50,644 nt of DNA from an uncultured Comamonas sp. (GCA_947306475.1 CAMZGS010000014.1:1-50644), one strand, 5' to 3'; numbered from the stretch's first letter, positions 7,495 to 17,400 are shown. Program-made: numbers and translations. The notes: a model not told the origin generated them from the letters alone.

Positions 7495-8933
7495 GCGCTG
7501 CGCATCTGGCCCATATGGCCCAACTGCGCACATGCCAACTGCCCGACGGTGCGCACCGCCGCTTCGCTGCGCGCATTCCACTCTTGGCCGTAGTTCAGGC
7601 GCAGGCAATTAGAAAAACTGCGTGAGGCCGAAAAAATCGGCCCCGGCGCAATGCTGATGCCGCGCTGCAGGGCTTGGCGGTGCAGCGCTAGGCTGTCGCA
7701 GCCTGCGGGCAGCTCCACCCACAGAAAGTAGCCGCCCTCTGGCTGGGTGGCGCGCGTGTCGGGCGGGAAGTGGCGGCCCACGGCCTCGATCATGCGCGCC
7801 TTGCGGCTAGCTAAGGTTTGGCGCAGGCGGCGCAGGTGTTTGTCGTAGCCACCACGGCGCAGATAGTCCACCAGGGCCTGCTGCACCGGCACCGAGGCGC
7901 CCAAGGTGGTGGTCAGTTTTTGCCGTGCCACCGCCTGGGTAAAGCGCCCGGGCGCGGCCCAGCCCAGGCGATAGCCCGGTGCCAGGCATTTAGAAAACGA
8001 GCTGCAATGCAGCACCAGCCCTTGCGTATCGAAGGCTTTGGCGGGCAGCGGGCGCTTGTCGCCAAAGTACAGCTCGGCGTACACATCGTCTTCGATCAGC
8101 GGCAAACCGTAGCGTGCCAGCAGGGCGACCAGGTCGCGCTTTTTGGCCTCGGGCATCAGGCTGCCCAGCGGGTTTTGAAAGGTGGTCATCAGCCAGCAGG
8201 CCTTGGGGCCGTGGCGCACGATGGCGCGCTCCAGCGCTTGCAGGTCGATGCCTTCACGCGGGTGGGTGGGCACTTCAATGGCCTGCAGGCCCATGCGCTC
8301 CAGGGCCTGCAAGGCGGCGTAAAAAGTGGGCGCTTCCACCACCACGGCATCGCCCGGGCGGGTGACGCTGCTCAGGCACAGGTTGAGTGCTTCCAAAGCG
8401 CCATGGGTGATGACGATGTCTTCAGCGGGCACCTGCAGGCCATCGGCCAGATAGCGCAGCGCAATCTGGCGGCGCAAGCCCAGATGGCCCTGGGAGAGGT
8501 CATCGACCGTGCTCCACGGATCGAGCGCCTGCGCCGTGGCCGCTACCGACTGGCCCAGGCGCGCCAGCGGAAACAGCAAGGGACTGGGGAAGGCCGAGCC
8601 CAGCGCCACCACATTGCGCGTGGTACTCGCTCGCAGCACCTCGAACACCAGCTCGCTGACATCGACGGCAATGGTCGCATCCTGCGGCTGCGAGGCCTGC
8701 TCGGGCTGGGGCAGCTGTTGCGCTGCGCCATCGCTGACGTAGTAGCCCGAGCGCTCACGCGCGCGCACCAAGCCCCGCGCCTCCAGCAGGTAATAGGCCT
8801 GAAACACGGTGGAGGCACTCACCCCCCGACTCTCGCAGGTATGGCGCACCGAGGGCAGACGGTCCCCCGGTTGCAACACGCCGCTGCGAATCGAGCGCTC
8901 AATGTCGGCGGCCAGCGCCTCGTAACGCTTCAT
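7491..8933 (-). CDS. MocR-type regulator (second GntR-aminotransferase protein)
   Basis: A 480-residue protein with a GntR winged helix at residues 1-68 (LPSVRHTCESRGVSASTVFQAY) and a class I aminotransferase domain from about 90. The PLP lysine is Lys315 in SSFSKCLAPGYRLGW; EDDVYAELYFG (281-291) and FQNPLGS are also present. It resembles the PLP-dependent regulators often annotated beside LysE exporters. The gene follows coaD on the same strand after 52 bases and its stop overlaps that of LysE tail to tail. It is clearly a paralogue rather than a copy of the MocR gene at 5280-6770. The target gene is not known. Confidence 0.87.
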   Translation of the reverse strand: MKRYEALAADIERSIRSGVLQPGDRLPSVRHTCESRGVSASTVFQAYYLLEARGLVRARERSGYYVSDGAAQQLPQPEQASQPQDATIAVDVSELVFEVLRASTTRNVVALGSAFPSPLLFPLARLGQSVAATAQALDPWSTVDDLSQGHLGLRRQIALRYLADGLQVPAEDIVITHGALEALNLCLSSVTRPGDAVVVEAPTFYAALQALERMGLQAIEVPTHPREGIDLQALERAIVRHGPKACWLMTTFQNPLGSLMPEAKKRDLVALLARYGLPLIEDDVYAELYFGDKRPLPAKAFDTQGLVLHCSSFSKCLAPGYRLGWAAPGRFTQAVARQKLTTTLGASVPVQQALVDYLRRGGYDKHLRRLRQTLASRKARMIEAVGRHFPPDTRATQPEGGYFLWVELPAGCDSLALHRQALQRGISIAPGPIFSASRSFSNCLRLNYGQEWNARSEAAVRTVGQLACAQLGHMGQMRSA

Positions 8934-8985
8934 GTCCGGCGCAACCGAAGGAGTGCCATGCGTGGACGGAGGGTGTGAACGGCAC

Positions 8986-9480
8986 TCAGCGGATCAAGGC
9001 CAGCCGGGTCTGCAGCGCCGTCAGCACGCTGGGCGAGACCAGCTGGCTGACATCTCCACCCAGGGAAGAAATCTCGCGCACCAGGGTGCTGCTGATGCAT
9101 TGCAGCTGCGGCGCAGGGGTGAGGAAGGCAGTGTCCACCTCGGGGCGCAGGTGGCGGTTCATGCTGGCCAGCTGCAGCTCGTAATCGAAATCGGTGCCCG
9201 AGCGCAGACCCCGCACCATGACCTGTGCCTGATGGGCCACGGCAAATTCGGTCACCAGACCGTCGAAGGGCTCGACACGCACATTGTGCATGTCGGCCAG
9301 CGCCTGACGCGTGATGGCCAGGCGCTCCTCCAGCGTGAACATGGTCTTCTTGTGGTAGGCCTTGGCCACGGCGACGATGACCTCGTCAAACAGCGCACAG
9401 GCGCGGCGCAGCATGTCTTCGTGGCCCAGGGTGATGGGGTCGAAAGTGCCGGGAAAGACGGCACGGATCAGGCGGCTCAT
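8986..9480 (-). CDS. coaD: Phosphopantetheine adenylyltransferase
   Basis: A 164-residue enzyme for the penultimate step of coenzyme A synthesis: 4'-phosphopantetheine plus ATP gives dephospho-CoA. The nucleotidyltransferase signature GTFDPITLGH near residue 10 includes the (T/H)xGH motif. ISSTLVREI near residue 128 is the second ATP-binding motif, and the central VRGLRSGTDFDYE is typical of CoaD. The frame is open further upstream, but ATG 9480 gives the family length, has AAGGA 7-8 bases upstream and overlaps the rsmD stop (ATGA). It is the last gene of the M16-M16-rsmD-coaD operon. Confidence 0.97.
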   Translation of the reverse strand: MSRLIRAVFPGTFDPITLGHEDMLRRACALFDEVIVAVAKAYHKKTMFTLEERLAITRQALADMHNVRVEPFDGLVTEFAVAHQAQVMVRGLRSGTDFDYELQLASMNRHLRPEVDTAFLTPAPQLQCISSTLVREISSLGGDVSQLVSPSVLTALQTRLALIR

Positions 9481-10202
9481 GGGGCATTCCTTGGTAGTTT
9501 TTGCAGCAGGTGGGCATGCACGGCGCCGGCCTTCAGGTAACGGTGGCGCCTGAGGCCCAGGGGGGCGAGCATGGCATCGTCCCACGGCTTGGGGGATTCC
9601 AGGTAGATGAAGCCATCGTCGGCCAGGGCCTGCTGCGCGGCTTGCAGCGCGGGGGCGAACAGGCTGTCGATGTCAAACGGCGGATCAATGAACACCACAT
9701 CCCAATGCCCGGGGGCGCTGGCATGCAGGGCCGCCACGCCATCGCCACGCTGCACCTGCAAGGTCGCATGGGCCCCCAGCTGGGCGCAGATGCGCTCCAG
9801 CTGCAAGGCCAGGCCAGCATCCAGCTCCACCACGCGCACCTGCTGTGCACCGCGCGAGGCGGCCTCAAACCCCAGCGCGCCGGTGCCGGCAAAGGCATCC
9901 AGGCAGCGCCAGCCGATCAGATCCTGCCCCAGCCAGTTGAACAGGGTTTCACGCACTCGGTCGGGCGTGGGGCGCAGGCCCGGGCGTTGGGCCACGCTCA
10001 GCTTGGTGCGGCGCCACTGGCCGCCGATGATGCGCACTTCTCCCGCACCACCGGCACTTTTGCTGGCGGCCTTGCCCGCAGCAGCACCTTTCCTGCCGGC
10101 CTTGGCTGCAGCAATCTCGGCCAGCTGGCGTTCCTGCACGCGCTTGAGGCGTGCCTCCATGGCCAGGGCCTCTTCCAGGGTACGAACACGGTTGCGGCTC
10201 AT
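9477..10202 (-). CDS. rsmD: 16S rRNA (guanine966-N2)-methyltransferase
   Basis: A 241-residue SAM-dependent enzyme that methylates G966 of 16S rRNA. The core begins with VRIIGGQWRRTKL (about 57-69). The SAM site is LDAFAGTGALGFEAASRGA and the catalytic motif IV is DPPF. The first 55 residues are an unusual Lys/Ala-rich extension; it appears genuine because ATG 10202 has AAGGA about 8 bases upstream and overlaps the upstream peptidase stop (ATGA). The rsmD-coaD pair is a conserved arrangement. Confidence 0.95.
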   Translation of the reverse strand: MSRNRVRTLEEALAMEARLKRVQERQLAEIAAAKAGRKGAAAGKAASKSAGGAGEVRIIGGQWRRTKLSVAQRPGLRPTPDRVRETLFNWLGQDLIGWRCLDAFAGTGALGFEAASRGAQQVRVVELDAGLALQLERICAQLGAHATLQVQRGDGVAALHASAPGHWDVVFIDPPFDIDSLFAPALQAAQQALADDGFIYLESPKPWDDAMLAPLGLRRHRYLKAGAVHAHLLQKLPRNAP

Positions 10203-11605
10203 GGCGCTTCCTTCTGCAAGGTGGGGTTGGGTGTGGACTCAGGGTTGGCGACTCCCCCCACGACCACGGTCACCAGTCGATCGGGCTGCCAGTGGCGCTG
10301 CAAGGCGGCATGCACCTGCTCGCGTGTGACGGCTTCCAGGCGTTGCGTCCAGTGCTCCAGATAGTCCAGCGGCAGATCGTTGGCGGCAATGTTCATGACG
10401 TTGGCCAGCAGCTTGCGGTTGCTGTCCAGGCGCAGGGCAAAGCCACCGATCAGGTTGTCCTTGGCCGCGCGCAGCTCTTCCTCGGTGGGGCCGTGGGCCA
10501 CAAAGTCGCTGAGCACCTGGCGCGTCAGGGCCAGGGCGGCTTCGGCCTGATCGGGACGGGTCTTCAGGCCGATGGTGAAGGCGCCAGCATGCAGGCCCGG
10601 TGCCATGCTGCTGGAGACACCATAGGTCAGGCCACGCTTTTCACGCACCTGCTCCATCAGGCGCGAGGTAAAGCCACCCCCCCCCAGAATGTGGTCGCCC
10701 AGCAGCAGGGCAAAAAAGTCCGGGTCGCTGCGCTTGATGCCGGGCTGGCCCAGCAGGATTTGCGCCTGCGCGGCAACAAAGGGAATGCGAATGTCCTGCG
10801 CCTTGGTCAGCGGCGGCACTTCCGGCACAGCGGGCAATGGCGCACACCCCTTGGCGGCTGGCAAACGCTGCAACAGCTTGGTTACCAACGTATCGGCCTG
10901 AGCCTTGTCCAGCGCACCAACCACCGCCACCTTGGCACGGCAGGCCTGCACCACCTGCTGGTGGAAAGCCTGCATGTCGGGCGGGGTGATGTTCTGGAGT
11001 GATGCCGGGGTGGCAAAGCGCCCGTAGGGATGGCCGCTGTACACCGCCGGTGCAAAGGCCTGGCCCGCGACGGTGCCCGGACGGGTTGCCGCTTCCTTCA
11101 GTGCAGCCGACCAGCGCTGGCGCTCGCGCTGCCAGACAGATTCCGACCAGCTGGGCTGGGCAATCTGGCGGCTGGCCAGATCGGCGGCCTGCGCCAGCAC
11201 GTCCGGCTGGGTCAGGCTGCGCAGGCTGTAGCTCAGGCCATCGTTACCTGCCCCCACATCCAGACTGGCGCCCAGATCGGCCCAGGCCTGGCCCAGGGCG
11301 TTTTCGTCCAGCGCCGTGCTGGCCGGCTGCCCTGGCAGGGCCTGCACGCCCTTGCTGCTCATCAGCGCCACGGCGCTGGCCAGGCCCTCCTGCCCCTGCG
11401 GGTCGCGGCGGCTGCCGCCATCAAAACGCAGCTGCACATCCACCATCGGGATGCTGGGGCTATGCACCAGCCACACCTGAGCGCCGCTGGGCTGCTGCCA
11501 GTGCTCAATGGGCAGAATGGCCCAGGCAGAATTTAGATAAAAAGTGGCAAAAACGCCCGCCACACAAGTGCGAGCAGCTATTTTTTTAGATGATTTCATC
11601 GACAT
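10199..11605 (-). CDS. M16 family peptidase-like protein without zinc site, exported
   Basis: A 468-residue M16 (pitrilysin/PqqL-type) protein with an N-terminal signal sequence ending near SAWA. Where active M16 enzymes carry HxxEH it has EGLASAVALMSSKG, so the zinc ligands are missing. It keeps the C-terminal VREKRGLTYGVSS segment, whose Arg/Tyr pair helps bind substrate in non-catalytic subunits. It therefore probably forms a heterodimer with the catalytic M16 protein encoded just upstream. ATG 11605 is chosen because AGGAGG lies 7 bases before it; the TTG/GTG-type starts further out lack this. The stop overlaps the rsmD start. Confidence 0.9.
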   Translation of the reverse strand: MSMKSSKKIAARTCVAGVFATFYLNSAWAILPIEHWQQPSGAQVWLVHSPSIPMVDVQLRFDGGSRRDPQGQEGLASAVALMSSKGVQALPGQPASTALDENALGQAWADLGASLDVGAGNDGLSYSLRSLTQPDVLAQAADLASRQIAQPSWSESVWQRERQRWSAALKEAATRPGTVAGQAFAPAVYSGHPYGRFATPASLQNITPPDMQAFHQQVVQACRAKVAVVGALDKAQADTLVTKLLQRLPAAKGCAPLPAVPEVPPLTKAQDIRIPFVAAQAQILLGQPGIKRSDPDFFALLLGDHILGGGGFTSRLMEQVREKRGLTYGVSSSMAPGLHAGAFTIGLKTRPDQAEAALALTRQVLSDFVAHGPTEEELRAAKDNLIGGFALRLDSNRKLLANVMNIAANDLPLDYLEHWTQRLEAVTREQVHAALQRHWQPDRLVTVVVGGVANPESTPNPTLQKEAP

Positions 11606-11622
11606 GGGCAAACCTCCTGCGC

Positions 11623-13062
11623 TCACTGCTGTGCTGCCGTGGCAGAGGCTGCCGGGCTGGATACGGGTGCGCGCTCCTGCGGCACCAAAGTCGCCACCGT
11701 CAGGCTGTCATCGCCAAAGTAGCGCTGAGCCACCGACTGCACATCGGCAGCGCTGACCTGCTGCACCTGTTGCAGCAACCGGGCATCGGCATCGGGCGGC
11801 AGGCCCTGCACCCAGTTGTGCCCCAGGTTCTGCGCCTGGCCCATGACCGAGTCGCGCCCATAAACCTGCGCTGCCTGCCACTGGGTCTTGACGCGCTTGA
11901 GCTCGGCTTCATCGATGCCATGCTGCGCAATCTGCGCAATCTGCGCGCGCAGGCCCGCTTCCACATCGGCGGCGGTCTTGTCCTGCGCGGGAATGCCCAC
12001 CAGCAGGAAGGTGCCCGGGCCGCGACCAAACACATCGGCGCCGCTGCCGGCGCTGTCGGCCACGCGCGTCTGCACCAGGTTGCGCTCCAGGCGCGCGCCG
12101 TCGTAGCCATCCAGCACGGCCGAGAGCAACAGCAGCGCCAGCGCATCGCGGTCACTGTCCTGTAGCTCGGTGACATTGCGCATGGCCGGCACCTTCCAGG
12201 CCAGGGCCACATAGGCCTGCTGCGCCGGTTGCTTGACCTCAATGCGCTTGATGCCCAGCTGCGGCGGCTCGGTGCGCGGCTTGCGCTCGGGCAGCGCCCG
12301 GGCGGGGATCTTGCCGTAGCTGGCTTCGGCCCAGGCCTTGACCTGCACCGGATCGACATCGCCCACCACGATCACGGCAGCATTGCCCGGCACGTACCAA
12401 TCGCGGTAGAAGGCGCGCGCATCGTCGGGCTTCAGGGCGTCCAGATCGCTCATCCACCCGATGATGGGGCGGCGGTAGGGATGGGCGTTGAACATGGTGG
12501 CGTAGAGCTGCTCCATCAGCATGGCGCGCGGGTTGTCCTCGGTGCGCTGGCGCCGTTCTTCCTTGACCACTTCCAGCTCCTTGAAGAACTCTTCATCCGG
12601 CCACTGGTTGTGGGCAAAGCGCTCGGCCTCCATCTGCATCACATCGCGCAGGCGCTGCGCCGGCACCTGCTGGTAGTAACCGGTGTAGTCGCGGCTGGTA
12701 AAGGCATTCTCCTGACCGCCCAGGGCCGCCACGCGGCGCGAGAATTCACCCGGCGGCAGCGCCTTGGAGCCCTTGAATAACATATGCTCCAGCACATGGG
12801 CCAGGCCGGAGCGGCCATCGACCTCATCCATCGCCCCGGTACGCACCCACAGCATGTGCACCGCCGTGGGCGCGCGCCGGTCGGGCTGCACCCACAGTTC
12901 CATGCCATTGGCCAGGGTGAAGCGCTGCGCGGCAACCTCCGCCGCCGCGCCCGGCGTGGCAGTGGTCACAGGCTGTGGGGAAAGTGGCTGGGCGGCGGAA
13001 GAATTCTCGGCCCCGGCGCTCAGGCTGAGGGCCAAACAAAGTAAGGTGAGTAGCGGTTTCAT
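11623..13062 (-). CDS. M16 family zinc peptidase, catalytic subunit, exported
   Basis: A 479-residue periplasmic metallopeptidase. Residues 1-18 form a signal peptide (MKPLLTLLCLALSLSAGA). The inverted zinc motif is HVLEH (His89, Glu92, His93) in SGLAHVLEHMLFKGS, and the distal ligand region VVKEERRQRTEDNP follows about 75 residues later. It is the first gene of a minus-strand operon with the inactive M16 partner, rsmD and coaD, and diverges from ftsY with only 28 bases between start codons. The frame stays open upstream, antisense to ftsY, but ATG 13062 gives the signal peptide. The natural substrate is unknown. Confidence 0.92.
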   Translation of the reverse strand: MKPLLTLLCLALSLSAGAENSSAAQPLSPQPVTTATPGAAAEVAAQRFTLANGMELWVQPDRRAPTAVHMLWVRTGAMDEVDGRSGLAHVLEHMLFKGSKALPPGEFSRRVAALGGQENAFTSRDYTGYYQQVPAQRLRDVMQMEAERFAHNQWPDEEFFKELEVVKEERRQRTEDNPRAMLMEQLYATMFNAHPYRRPIIGWMSDLDALKPDDARAFYRDWYVPGNAAVIVVGDVDPVQVKAWAEASYGKIPARALPERKPRTEPPQLGIKRIEVKQPAQQAYVALAWKVPAMRNVTELQDSDRDALALLLLSAVLDGYDGARLERNLVQTRVADSAGSGADVFGRGPGTFLLVGIPAQDKTAADVEAGLRAQIAQIAQHGIDEAELKRVKTQWQAAQVYGRDSVMGQAQNLGHNWVQGLPPDADARLLQQVQQVSAADVQSVAQRYFGDDSLTVATLVPQERAPVSSPAASATAAQQ

Positions 13063-13079
13063 AGAATCCGCTGATTCTA
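13062..13079. promoter_or_regulatory. Palindrome with back-to-back TAGAAT hexamers between ftsY and the M16 operon
   Basis: TAGAATC-CGCT-GATTCTA is a perfect 7-bp inverted repeat filling most of the 28-bp divergent gap. Each strand thus shows a TAGAAT, one mismatch from a -10 box. No good -35 elements are placed for either, so a shared bidirectional promoter or a regulator site are both possible. Confidence 0.35.
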
Positions 13080-13090
13080 AGAAGTGCGCA

Positions 13091-14377
13091 ATGTTCAGTT
13101 TCCTCAAAAAAAAATCTCCTCCTCCCCCTGCGGCTGACGACACCCAGCCGCCCGCAGCCGCCCCCGCCAGCACCGGCGGCGCCATGAGCCGGTTGCGTTC
13201 CATGTTTGGTCTGGGCGAAAAGCCCGCTGCGCCGGCACCTGCTGCAACTGCCGCCCCCGGCGTGACAGACACACCCGCTGCGCCCCCCACGACAGCAACG
13301 CCTGCCACGCCAGCACCGGACACCCCGACGGCTGAGGCAAGCGCCCCGGCTGCGCCTGCTGCGCCTGCCGTACAACCAGCACCCGCCACCAGCACCGCAG
13401 CTTCCCTGCCACCGCTGGAGCCCCCACCGGCCAGCCCCGAGCCCCAGGCCAAGCCACAAGCCCCCGATACGGGCGAAGGCCGCCAGGGCTGGCTGGCACG
13501 CCTCAAGGCCGGGCTGCGCAAGACCAGCCTCAGCATCACCACGGTGTTCACCGGCACCAGGATCGACGATGCCCTCTACGAAGAGCTGGAAGAGGCCCTG
13601 CTGCTGGCCGACGCTGGCGTCAAGGCCACCGAGCACCTGCTGCAGGACCTCAAGCGCCGCGTCAAGGAAGCCAAGGCCACCGACCCCGCCGCCGTCAAGG
13701 ACCTGCTGGCCGACGCCCTGACCGACATGCTGCGCCCGCTGGAAAAATCCATCGTCATCGGCGCGCACGAGCCCACGGTGATCATGGTCGCCGGCGTCAA
13801 TGGCGCGGGCAAGACCACCTCGATTGGCAAGCTGACCAAATACTTGGCCGACCACGACCAGCAGGTGCTGCTGGCCGCAGCCGACACCTTCCGCGCCGCC
13901 GCGCGCGAGCAGTTGGGCGTCTGGGCCACCCGCAACACCGTGGAAATCGTCAGCCAGGCCGGTGGCGACCCGGCAGCGGTGAGCTTTGATGCTGTCTCCG
14001 CAGGCAAGGCACGCGGCAAGGATGTGGTGCTGGTCGATACCGCCGGGCGCCTGCCCACGCAACTGCACCTGATGGAAGAGCTGAAAAAGATCAAGCGCGT
14101 CATCACCAAGGCCGATGGCACCGCGCCGCACGAAGTGCTGCTGGTCATCGACGGCAACACCGGCCAGAACGCACTGCACCAGGTCAAGGCCTTCGACGAG
14201 GCACTGGGCCTCACAGGCCTGATCGTCACCAAACTGGACGGCACCGCTAAGGGCGGCGTACTGGCAGCGATTGCGCAAGAGCGCCCCATCCCGGTGTACT
14301 TCATCGGCGTGGGCGAGCAAGTGCAGGATCTGCAAACCTTCAACGCCCGCGAGTTTGCGCAGGCACTGCTGTCGTAA
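13091..14377 (+). CDS. ftsY: Signal recognition particle receptor FtsY
   Basis: A 428-residue GTPase that docks the SRP-ribosome complex at the inner membrane for co-translational insertion. Residues 1-130 are an Ala/Pro-rich A domain starting MFSFLKKK; the NG domain follows. The GTPase motifs are GVNGAGKTTSIGKL (235-248), DTFRAAAREQL (265-275), DTAGR (316-320) and TKLDG (380-384). ATG 13091 is chosen as the typical MFSFxKK start, since upstream in-frame sequence is antisense to the M16 gene. Codons 6-8 are a run of nine A bases (13106-13114), a possible slippage site. The upstream ribosome site is poor. Confidence 0.96.
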   Translation: MFSFLKKKSPPPPAADDTQPPAAAPASTGGAMSRLRSMFGLGEKPAAPAPAATAAPGVTDTPAAPPTTATPATPAPDTPTAEASAPAAPAAPAVQPAPATSTAASLPPLEPPPASPEPQAKPQAPDTGEGRQGWLARLKAGLRKTSLSITTVFTGTRIDDALYEELEEALLLADAGVKATEHLLQDLKRRVKEAKATDPAAVKDLLADALTDMLRPLEKSIVIGAHEPTVIMVAGVNGAGKTTSIGKLTKYLADHDQQVLLAAADTFRAAAREQLGVWATRNTVEIVSQAGGDPAAVSFDAVSAGKARGKDVVLVDTAGRLPTQLHLMEELKKIKRVITKADGTAPHEVLLVIDGNTGQNALHQVKAFDEALGLTGLIVTKLDGTAKGGVLAAIAQERPIPVYFIGVGEQVQDLQTFNAREFAQALLS

Positions 14378-14391
14378 TCTGCAGCCTGGGC

Positions 14392-14455
14392 AGCTCTTAA
14401 AAAAAGAGCTGTTTGCGCTGATGAAACCGCCTTTTCAGGCAGTTTTATATTTCAA
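14392..14455. repeat. 64-nt direct repeat, copy A (left flank of the helicase gene)
   Basis: It is 57/64 identical, without gaps, to copy B at 21092-21155, in the same orientation. Each copy holds two hairpins: an outer one around AGCTCT/AGAGCT and a terminator. Copy A lies between the ftsY stop and the helicase stop (14465-14467), only 9 bases from the latter. Confidence 0.85.
14424..14446 (+). terminator. Rho-independent terminator of ftsY (in repeat copy A)
   Basis: The stem AAACCGCC / GGCAGTTT has one C-A mismatch, loop TTTTCA, and a short T-run. A separate 8-bp hairpin CAGCTCTT / AAGAGCTG precedes it at 14391-14411. It sits 46 bases after the ftsY stop. Confidence 0.7.
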
Positions 14456-14464
14456 GGCGCTTGC

Positions 14465-17400
14465 TTAGCCAGAAGCACCGTCTGTGGTTTTCGCTGGGGA
14501 CAGATGATCGGGCCAGAAAAGGCTACCCTCCCGTTCCTCACTGGTGCGATGGTGCTTGCGCGCCAATGCCAGCACACGCTCGCGAATGCGGGCGCCGGTG
14601 CGCTGCCAGCCGTGTGCTCGGGCGATGCTGCGCGCCAGTGAGGCATCCAGCACGGGGCCTTCTTGTTGGATGACGTGGGCAATCATGGCCAGCAGGGTGT
14701 CGTCGTAAGCAGGTTCAAAAAAGCGTTCTGGATCGGCCCGGGCAAGAACGCTGGCGCTGGGTGGCTCAACGGCCGACAGCAACGGCTGCTCTGGTACGGT
14801 ACGCGTATGCAGAGAAGCAAAGACCGGCGCTGTGTGTTGGTGTTCGGTGGCAGGTGCCAATGCCTCTGCATCCGGCACGCTGGGCGCTGCTTCTGGCGGT
14901 TGTGCGGTGAGGGTGGCTGCTTCTGAGGCCGCTTGCGCGATGGCGGCTTGAGCGATCTGTTGGGCCTGCGCTTCGAGCGCTGCTTGTTGTGCGCGCAGCT
15001 CGCGCTGGGTCGCCAGCAGCGTTTGCAGCTGGGCATCCAGCCGATCCAGTGTGCCTGCGGGGTCAATCCACCAATCGGTGGACCACACGCGCACGATCTC
15101 CCAGCCCAAGCCGCGCAGCACTTGCTCGCGCAGCTTGTCGCGGTCACGGGCCGTGGCGCTGCGGTGGTAGGTGGCGCCATCGCATTCCACTCCGGCCAGA
15201 TAGCGCCCGGGTGCGTCGGGATCCACGATGCCCAGATCAATGCGGAATGAGGAAACCCCAATTTGTGGCTGCACTTGCCAGCCGCGCTGTGCCAGGGCAA
15301 TGGCCACTGCCTTTTCAAATGGGCTGTCAAAGCCGCCCTGGCTGCCTCGGTCGGCCTCCACCAAGGCGCGGGTCCCACGCTCGGCAAACTCCAGGAAGTG
15401 CTTGAGGTCGCGCACGCCAATCGCCCGGGTGCGGGCCAAGTCCATCTGCTCAGCACGAAAACTGGCAAAGACGCGCAGCTCGTGGCGCGCGCGTGTGATG
15501 GCCACGTTCAGTCGGCGCTCTCCACCTTGGCGGTTGAGGGGGCCAAAGTTCATGGCCAACTGGCCTGCACTGTCCGGACCATAGGTGATGGAGAAATAGA
15601 TGATGTCGCGCTCGTCGCCTTGGACACTTTCCAGGTTTTTGACAAACAGCGGTTCCAGCTCGCTGTCGGCAAAGTAAGACTCCAGGCGCGGATCTTTGCG
15701 CCGGGCATCGTCCAGCAGATCTTCAATCAGCTTTTGCTGTTCGGCATTGAAGGTGACCACTCCGATGGTCATGCCACTTTCCCGGAAATTGGGCGAGGTC
15801 AAGCTCGCCACGATGTCGGACACGACGGCTTGGGCTTCGGTGGGGTTGGTACGTGAGCTGCCCTTTTGATAGCTGCCACTGACCAGCTGCAAGCTGACGG
15901 CCCGGTCCTGGGTCGTCGGCGAGGGGAAGGTGACCAGCTTGCCGTCGTAGTAGGCATGGTTGGAGAAAGCAATCAGGCTTTCATGGCGTGAGCGGTAATG
16001 CCAGTTCAGGTGGCGAACCGGCAAATTGGCGCTGATGCACTCGTCCAGGATGCTCTCCAGATCGACCTCGACATCTTCGTCGTCCAACCCAGATTCGGCA
16101 CGGTCGAAGAAGGAGGTGGGCGGGAGCTGCTTGGGGTCGCCCACCATCACGACCTGGCGGCCACGGGCAATGGCGCCAATCGCATCCCACACTGGGATTT
16201 GCGAGGCCTCGTCGAAGATGACCAGATCGAAGGCATTGGCGCCCGCTTGCAGGTATTGGGCAATGGACAGGGGGCTCATCAGCAGGCAAGGGGTGAGCTT
16301 GGTCAAGGCCTGAGGGATCTTGGCCATCAGCTCGCGCAGAGGCAGATGGGCGCGCTTTTTACCGATCTCATGGCGCAGCACTCCCCATTCAGAATTGCGG
16401 CTGACAGCGTCTTGGGTGGGGAGATCGGCACACAGGCGCGCACGCAGCCAATCGCGTGTCAAATGGGTGAAGCGCTCATCAAGCTCGCGGAAGTCGCGGA
16501 TGCGCTGCTCATGCTCCGCACTGACAAAGCCACGGATGACGGGTTCGTGATCCACCACGGCGTTGAGCCACCAGCGCGCGTAATTGGTTTCGAATGTGCG
16601 GCGTGCTTGGCCTGCGGCGATCTGGCCTTGCTCCATGCCGCGTACCAGCACGCCCAGCCCCAGGCTCAGGGCCTCGTCCCGTGCCTGACACCAGGCACAC
16701 CAGCTGCGCAAACCATGCTCGGTGCGTACGATGCTGTGGCACTGCTCAATCACCGTCTCCAGTGCCATGGATTGCCACTGCGCACGCATCTCCTCGGTGA
16801 AACGCCCTGCGCCAGCAAGCTCCTCTTTGGCGGGGAGCAATCGCTGCCACTGCTGCACGTATTGAGCACTGGCCAGCGCGATGCGACCGCCCGGCTCCAA
16901 CAAGGCATTGGCCTCTCCCAGAAGTGCGAATAAAGGAGCCACGCAAGCGCGGATTTGTTCGGGTGTGCTGGCCAGTCGGCTGATGACGGCCAGCACGTCC
17001 TGGCGCAGCTGGCAGGCCTGCTCAAGATGACTCAGATCGGTTGCCAGTCCTTGCCACAAGCCAGCCGTGCTTTGGCGCAAGTCGTCCAGGGCATGGAGGG
17101 CCTGTTCTGTTCTGGTACGTTGCTCCAGCACTTGATGGGCACGCGCCAGTGTGCTGCCACAGGCGCCCTCGCGCACCAAGGCATGCGTGTCGCCCAGAGC
17201 GCCCTGCTGGGTATGGTTGTGCCAGTCCTTCAGGAAATCCAGCGCAGCCTGCAGGTGCTCAGCGTGGGTGGCGTGAGCAGACCAAAGTCCATCGCTTGCT
17301 TCTCCCAAACTGGCAAACGAGGCAATTTCCTGGTCGAGTTGGCGCAGTTGGCGTGCCCTTTGCAGATCAGCCTGCATCTGGGCTCCGCATTGGCCATTGG

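Noticed and set aside
12824..14335. Long minus-strand open frame antisense to ftsY (503 codons)
   Set aside because: It is the codon-bias shadow of a GC-rich gene on the other strand; no family motif, and ftsY motifs are perfect in the plus frame.
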